Positions 60,873 through 64,000 of a DNA stretch of 64,000 bases are shown here, piece by piece. Under the pieces are notes generated by a model, which did not search any database, was not told the origin of the DNA, and saw only the letters and a list, made by a program, of their open reading frames with translations. The stretch's first letter is position 1; each line of letters opens with the position of its first letter. Source of the stretch: Clostridia bacterium (GTDB lineage: Bacteria > Bacillota > Clostridia > Christensenellales > CAG-138). The translations under genes were made by a program, and so were the position numbers. Location of the stretch: positions 1 to 64,000 of the forward strand of contig JAFXVP010000053.1 of NCBI GenBank assembly GCA_017524445.1, written 5' to 3'.

Positions 60873-63080
60873 ATGGCTGATGAAGAACTCCAGACGTTCA
60901 TTCATGAATATGCTGAAAAAGAGCGAGGTACCGAAATGGACAAAGAGATCTTGAACCAATCACAATTGGAAGCTGTCACCTCCACTGAGGGGTTTATTCG
61001 CGTGATCGCGGGCGCCGGCTCGGGAAAAACGCGGGCATTGTCGCACCGGTTTGCGTATCTGGTGAATGATTTCGGCATCCTTCCGGGCAACATCCTTTGC
61101 GTCACGTTCACCAACAAGGCGGCCAATGAGATGCGGCAGCGCATCCATAACCTCACAGGCGATAACGACACGGGATACATCAACACCTTCCACGGCTTCT
61201 GCGTTTCGGTGCTGCAGGAAGACAGCTACGCGGTTCAGTATCCGAAGAGCTTTCTCGTGCTCGACAATTCCGATATCGACGACATGCTCCGGATCATCTA
61301 TGAGGAGCGCGGACTGACGCTCAGGGATATGACGTTTTCGAACGCCCGCGATATGTTCGAGATCCAGAAGCTGTTCAAGAAACCGGAATACTATCTGGAT
61401 CTTGTAAACCTGTCTTTGGACGCGCTGCACGAGAAATACATGAACGCCGTCGGCACGAACGACATCCTGTTCTATGGCTATCTGTATCAGCAGAAGAAGT
61501 GCTTCGGGCTGGATTACAACGATCTCATCAAGTTCACGCTCTACATCTTCCGCGAGCACGATGACATCCGGCTGAAATGGCAGAAGCGGCTTGAGTACAT
61601 CATGATCGACGAGTTTCAGGACATCGACGGGCTCCAGTATGAGCTGATGGAAGCCTTGTGCGGCTATCACAAAAACCTGTTCATCGTCGGCGATCCGGAT
61701 CAGACGATCTATACCTGGCGCGGCGCCAACGTGAAGTATCTGCTCGATTTCGACAAGCAGTTCCCGAACGTCAAAACCGTCATGATGAACGAAAACTACC
61801 GTTCGACGCCGGAGATCCTCGCCGTATGCAATTCGCTGATCTCCAACAACAAAAAGCGAATCGAAAAGGATCTGGTATCCATGCAGCCGCACGGACAATC
61901 GGTATTGTGCCATCACGCAAGGAACGCGGAGGAGGAAGCCAAGTGGATCGTCGGGCAGATGCACGCGCTGCATGAGCAGGGCGTTCCGTACAGGGATATG
62001 ACGGTTCTCTACCGTGCGCATTATCTGACGCGGCAGGTGGAAGAGGCGCTTCTGAAGGCAAAGCTCCCCTATACGATCTACAGCGGCGTGCAGTTCTTTG
62101 CACGGATGGAGATCAAAGATTCGCTGAGTTACCTTCGCATGATCGCCTATAAGGACGATCTGTCCTTCCGCCGCGTCGTGAATTCGCCGAAACGGAATAT
62201 CGGACAGCGCAGGATCAAGTTCCTCGAGGAATACGCACAGGCGAACAACTGCACCCTGTACGACGCGCTGCTGCGTAACCTCGATCAGGACATTATGAAG
62301 GGCACGAAAGCGGAGAAGTTCGTCAAGCTCATCGAACGCTTCTCGGCAACGTATGCCGGACGTCCCGTTTCCGAGGTGCTGTCTTCTATTCTGGATGAAA
62401 GCGGGTATGAGGCGATGCTTCGCACCGAGGGGAGCCAGGAGAGACTCGACAACCTTGCCGAACTGAAGCAATCCGTGTACGACTACGAAACGACATGCGG
62501 CGAAGAGGTGACGCTGGAGCATTATCTGAGCCACGTCGCGCTGTTTACGAACAACGACGCGATCGAACCCGGCGACAAGGTGAAGCTCATGACGGTTCAT
62601 GCTGCAAAGGGATTGGAGTTCCCGTATGTGTTTCTGATCGGCATGAACGAAGGCGTGTTTCCCTCCCGCAAAGTCCGAACGATCGAGGGCATGGAGGAGG
62701 AGCGCCGTCTTGCGTTTGTCGCCATGACGCGTGCGGAGAAACGGCTGTTTATCTCTGAAGCCGACGGGCTCAATCTCGACAGCACGCCGCGCTATCCTTC
62801 CAGATTCCTCCTCGATATCGAGCAGGATCTGCTGGAATACACAAGCCCCCTGCAGGAGGGCTTGATCCGCGACGCCCGCGATTATATCCATTACGCAAAG
62901 CAGCGTCTGCAAAACGAAGATTCGCAGCTTCTTCCGATCGGGGCACGCGTGGAGCATGCGCTCCTCGGGCAGGGAACCATCATTGATCTGGACAAGGATC
63001 ACAACGCTTACGTCATTCGCTTTGACAAGCTCCCGACGCCGAGAACGATCGCAACCCGCGTGCTGCTGAAACGGCTGTGA
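60873..63080 (+). CDS. UvrD/PcrA-type superfamily 1 DNA helicase
   Basis: About 735 residues. ATP-driven 3'-5' helicase. Seen: Walker A AGAGSGKTRAL, CVTFTNKAANEM (motif Ia), MIDEFQDIDGLQYELM (motif II), GDPDQTIYTWRGAN (motif III), NENYRSTPEIL (IV), VKLMTVHAAKGLEFPYVFL (V) and AFVAMTRAEKRLFIS (VI). C-terminal domain ends with a Tudor-like GARVEHALLGQGTIIDLDK. The start is uncertain: ATG at 60873 or at 60936 (MDKEILNQ); I list the earlier. No AddA-type nuclease domain. It begins 160 bases after the preceding terminator. Confidence 0.93.
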   Translation: MADEELQTFIHEYAEKERGTEMDKEILNQSQLEAVTSTEGFIRVIAGAGSGKTRALSHRFAYLVNDFGILPGNILCVTFTNKAANEMRQRIHNLTGDNDTGYINTFHGFCVSVLQEDSYAVQYPKSFLVLDNSDIDDMLRIIYEERGLTLRDMTFSNARDMFEIQKLFKKPEYYLDLVNLSLDALHEKYMNAVGTNDILFYGYLYQQKKCFGLDYNDLIKFTLYIFREHDDIRLKWQKRLEYIMIDEFQDIDGLQYELMEALCGYHKNLFIVGDPDQTIYTWRGANVKYLLDFDKQFPNVKTVMMNENYRSTPEILAVCNSLISNNKKRIEKDLVSMQPHGQSVLCHHARNAEEEAKWIVGQMHALHEQGVPYRDMTVLYRAHYLTRQVEEALLKAKLPYTIYSGVQFFARMEIKDSLSYLRMIAYKDDLSFRRVVNSPKRNIGQRRIKFLEEYAQANNCTLYDALLRNLDQDIMKGTKAEKFVKLIERFSATYAGRPVSEVLSSILDESGYEAMLRTEGSQERLDNLAELKQSVYDYETTCGEEVTLEHYLSHVALFTNNDAIEPGDKVKLMTVHAAKGLEFPYVFLIGMNEGVFPSRKVRTIEGMEEERRLAFVAMTRAEKRLFISEADGLNLDSTPRYPSRFLLDIEQDLLEYTSPLQEGLIRDARDYIHYAKQRLQNEDSQLLPIGARVEHALLGQGTIIDLDKDHNAYVIRFDKLPTPRTIATRVLLKRL

Positions 63081-63166
63081 TTATTTGTCGCCTGCCGGTT
63101 TACCAAAGCACGGCAGAAAACGGGTATGATGAAGCTGTAAAAGAGATTTGAGAGGAGAAAGAGAAA

Positions 63167-63997
63167 ATGTTAGGCGCAATCATCGGAGATATGGTTGGAT
63201 CCATCTACGAGTTTCACAACCACAGGAGCAAGGAGTTTCCGTTCTTCAGCGGCAGGTGCTGGCCGACGGATGACAGCATCATGACGATCGCGGTTGCAAA
63301 AGCGATTCTGGAAAACGACGGCAAGACGGAAGGACTGGAGGACAAAACTGTCGAATGGATGCAGAAAATCGGGCGGCAATATCCGAACTGCGGCTACGGC
63401 GGACGCTTCTATGAATGGATGTATGCGAGAAATCCGCATCCTTACAACAGCTTCGGCAACGGCGCGGCGATGCGCGTCAGCGCCTGCGGCTGGGCGGGAA
63501 AGACGCTCGAAGAAGTCAAGGCGCTTTCTCACGCCGTCACAGTCGTCACGCACAACCATCCGGAAGGCGTCAAAGGCGCGGAAGCGACGGCATGCGCTAT
63601 CTTCCTCGCGCGTACCGGACACAGCAAGGAGGAGATCCGCTCCTTTATCGAGGAGAACTACTACACGCTCGATTTCACAATTGACGAAATCCGTCCGACC
63701 TACGAGTTCAATGAGACGTGTCAGCGCACGGTTCCGCAGGCGATCGAAGCGTTCCTCGAGTCAGATTCCTTCGAGGACGCGATCCGTACCGCCGTTTCCG
63801 TCGGCGGCGACAGCGACACGCTCGCCGCGATCACCGGCAGCATCGCAGAGGCTTATTACGGTATTCCGGACGATCTAAAAACGCAGGCAATCAAACAGTT
63901 CAAACTCGGCTGCATGGTGCATTATCCGCGTGCAACGGCGAAAAAGGATCCGGATCTGCTTTCCATTGTCGAGCAGTTTGAGGAGCATTACCGGTAA
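63167..63997 (+). CDS. ADP-ribosylglycohydrolase family protein (DraG-like)
   Basis: 276 residues, complete at the window end. Cleaves ADP-ribose from modified proteins or nucleic acids or from related metabolites, with Mg2+. Seen: LGAIIGDMVGSIYEF, the metal site WPTDDSIMTI, FGNGAAMRVS and GGDSDTLAAITGSIAEAYYG with Asp ligands. GAGGAGAAAG precedes the ATG. With the macro-domain protein at 22555 this is the second ADP-ribose-related gene of the window. Confidence 0.93.
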   Translation: MLGAIIGDMVGSIYEFHNHRSKEFPFFSGRCWPTDDSIMTIAVAKAILENDGKTEGLEDKTVEWMQKIGRQYPNCGYGGRFYEWMYARNPHPYNSFGNGAAMRVSACGWAGKTLEEVKALSHAVTVVTHNHPEGVKGAEATACAIFLARTGHSKEEIRSFIEENYYTLDFTIDEIRPTYEFNETCQRTVPQAIEAFLESDSFEDAIRTAVSVGGDSDTLAAITGSIAEAYYGIPDDLKTQAIKQFKLGCMVHYPRATAKKDPDLLSIVEQFEEHYR

Positions 63998-64000
63998 TCA

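Overview
The window reads as chromosomal DNA of a GC-rich, anaerobic Firmicute, most likely a gut Clostridia-type bacterium. The grounds are strong AGGAGG-type ribosome binding sites, many lipoproteins, frequent ATGA gene overlaps, rubredoxin, citrate lyase, the oxygen-independent cobalamin route and an N-terminal half of a YolD/UvrX-type repair pair. The assignment is inferred from gene content; no rRNA or other phylogenetic marker gene is present.

Layout. 1-10.5 kb: the tail of an unknown gene, then one giant secreted subtilisin-like protein (3376 aa) carrying dockerin-like, cohesin-like, Big2, repeat and Fn3 modules. 10.5-21.5 kb: housekeeping and small genes: HAD hydrolase, pyroglutamyl peptidase, glutamine synthetase, a YjiH-type membrane protein, a membrane-bound XRE regulator, a TauE/SafE permease flanked by inverted repeat blocks, a Y-family polymerase, a GNAT-HD fusion, RidA and a YolD-like protein. 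21.5-26 kb: a 32-codon gene with its own promoter and terminator, a lipoprotein, a macro-domain protein, a vWA protein, a SIMPL protein, rubredoxin and a membrane protein. 26-30.4 kb (minus strand): citDEF and a CitMHS-type transporter. 30.6-34.8 kb: P-type ATPase, TfoX-like, Nudix, radical SAM (SPL-like).

34.8-54.1 kb is the core of the window: a promoter and cobalamin riboswitch followed by a roughly 19 kb run of same-strand genes for cobalamin. It starts with an exported lipoprotein made of two complete CbiK cobaltochelatase domains in exact tandem (1080 bp period), continues with two paralogous small lipoproteins, an ABC importer of the BtuFCD type, then cbiB, cobD, cbiD, cbiL, cbiF, cbiG, cbiH, a cbiJ-cbiE-cbiT fusion, cbiA, cbiP, cbiC and a Cys-rich small protein. 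Together these cover the corrin ring from sirohydrochlorin to adenosylcobinamide-type intermediates, except for adenosylation and nucleotide-loop genes (cobA, cobU, cobS, cobT), which are not in the window.

54.1-64 kb is accessory: a SAM-I-clan riboswitch with a clear terminator/antiterminator switch in front of an unknown protein and an N-formylglutamate amidohydrolase-like protein; a block of small unknown proteins including an EF-hand miniprotein and a SWIM zinc-finger protein; an AT-rich gene for a three-part membrane protein (trypsin-like protease, kinase-like domain without catalytic residues, TPR-like repeats); a UvrD/PcrA-type helicase; and an ADP-ribosylglycohydrolase. The most unusual items are the exported double CbiK, the protease/pseudokinase/TPR protein, the riboswitch with an unexpected target, and the AT-rich domain inserted in the giant protease.
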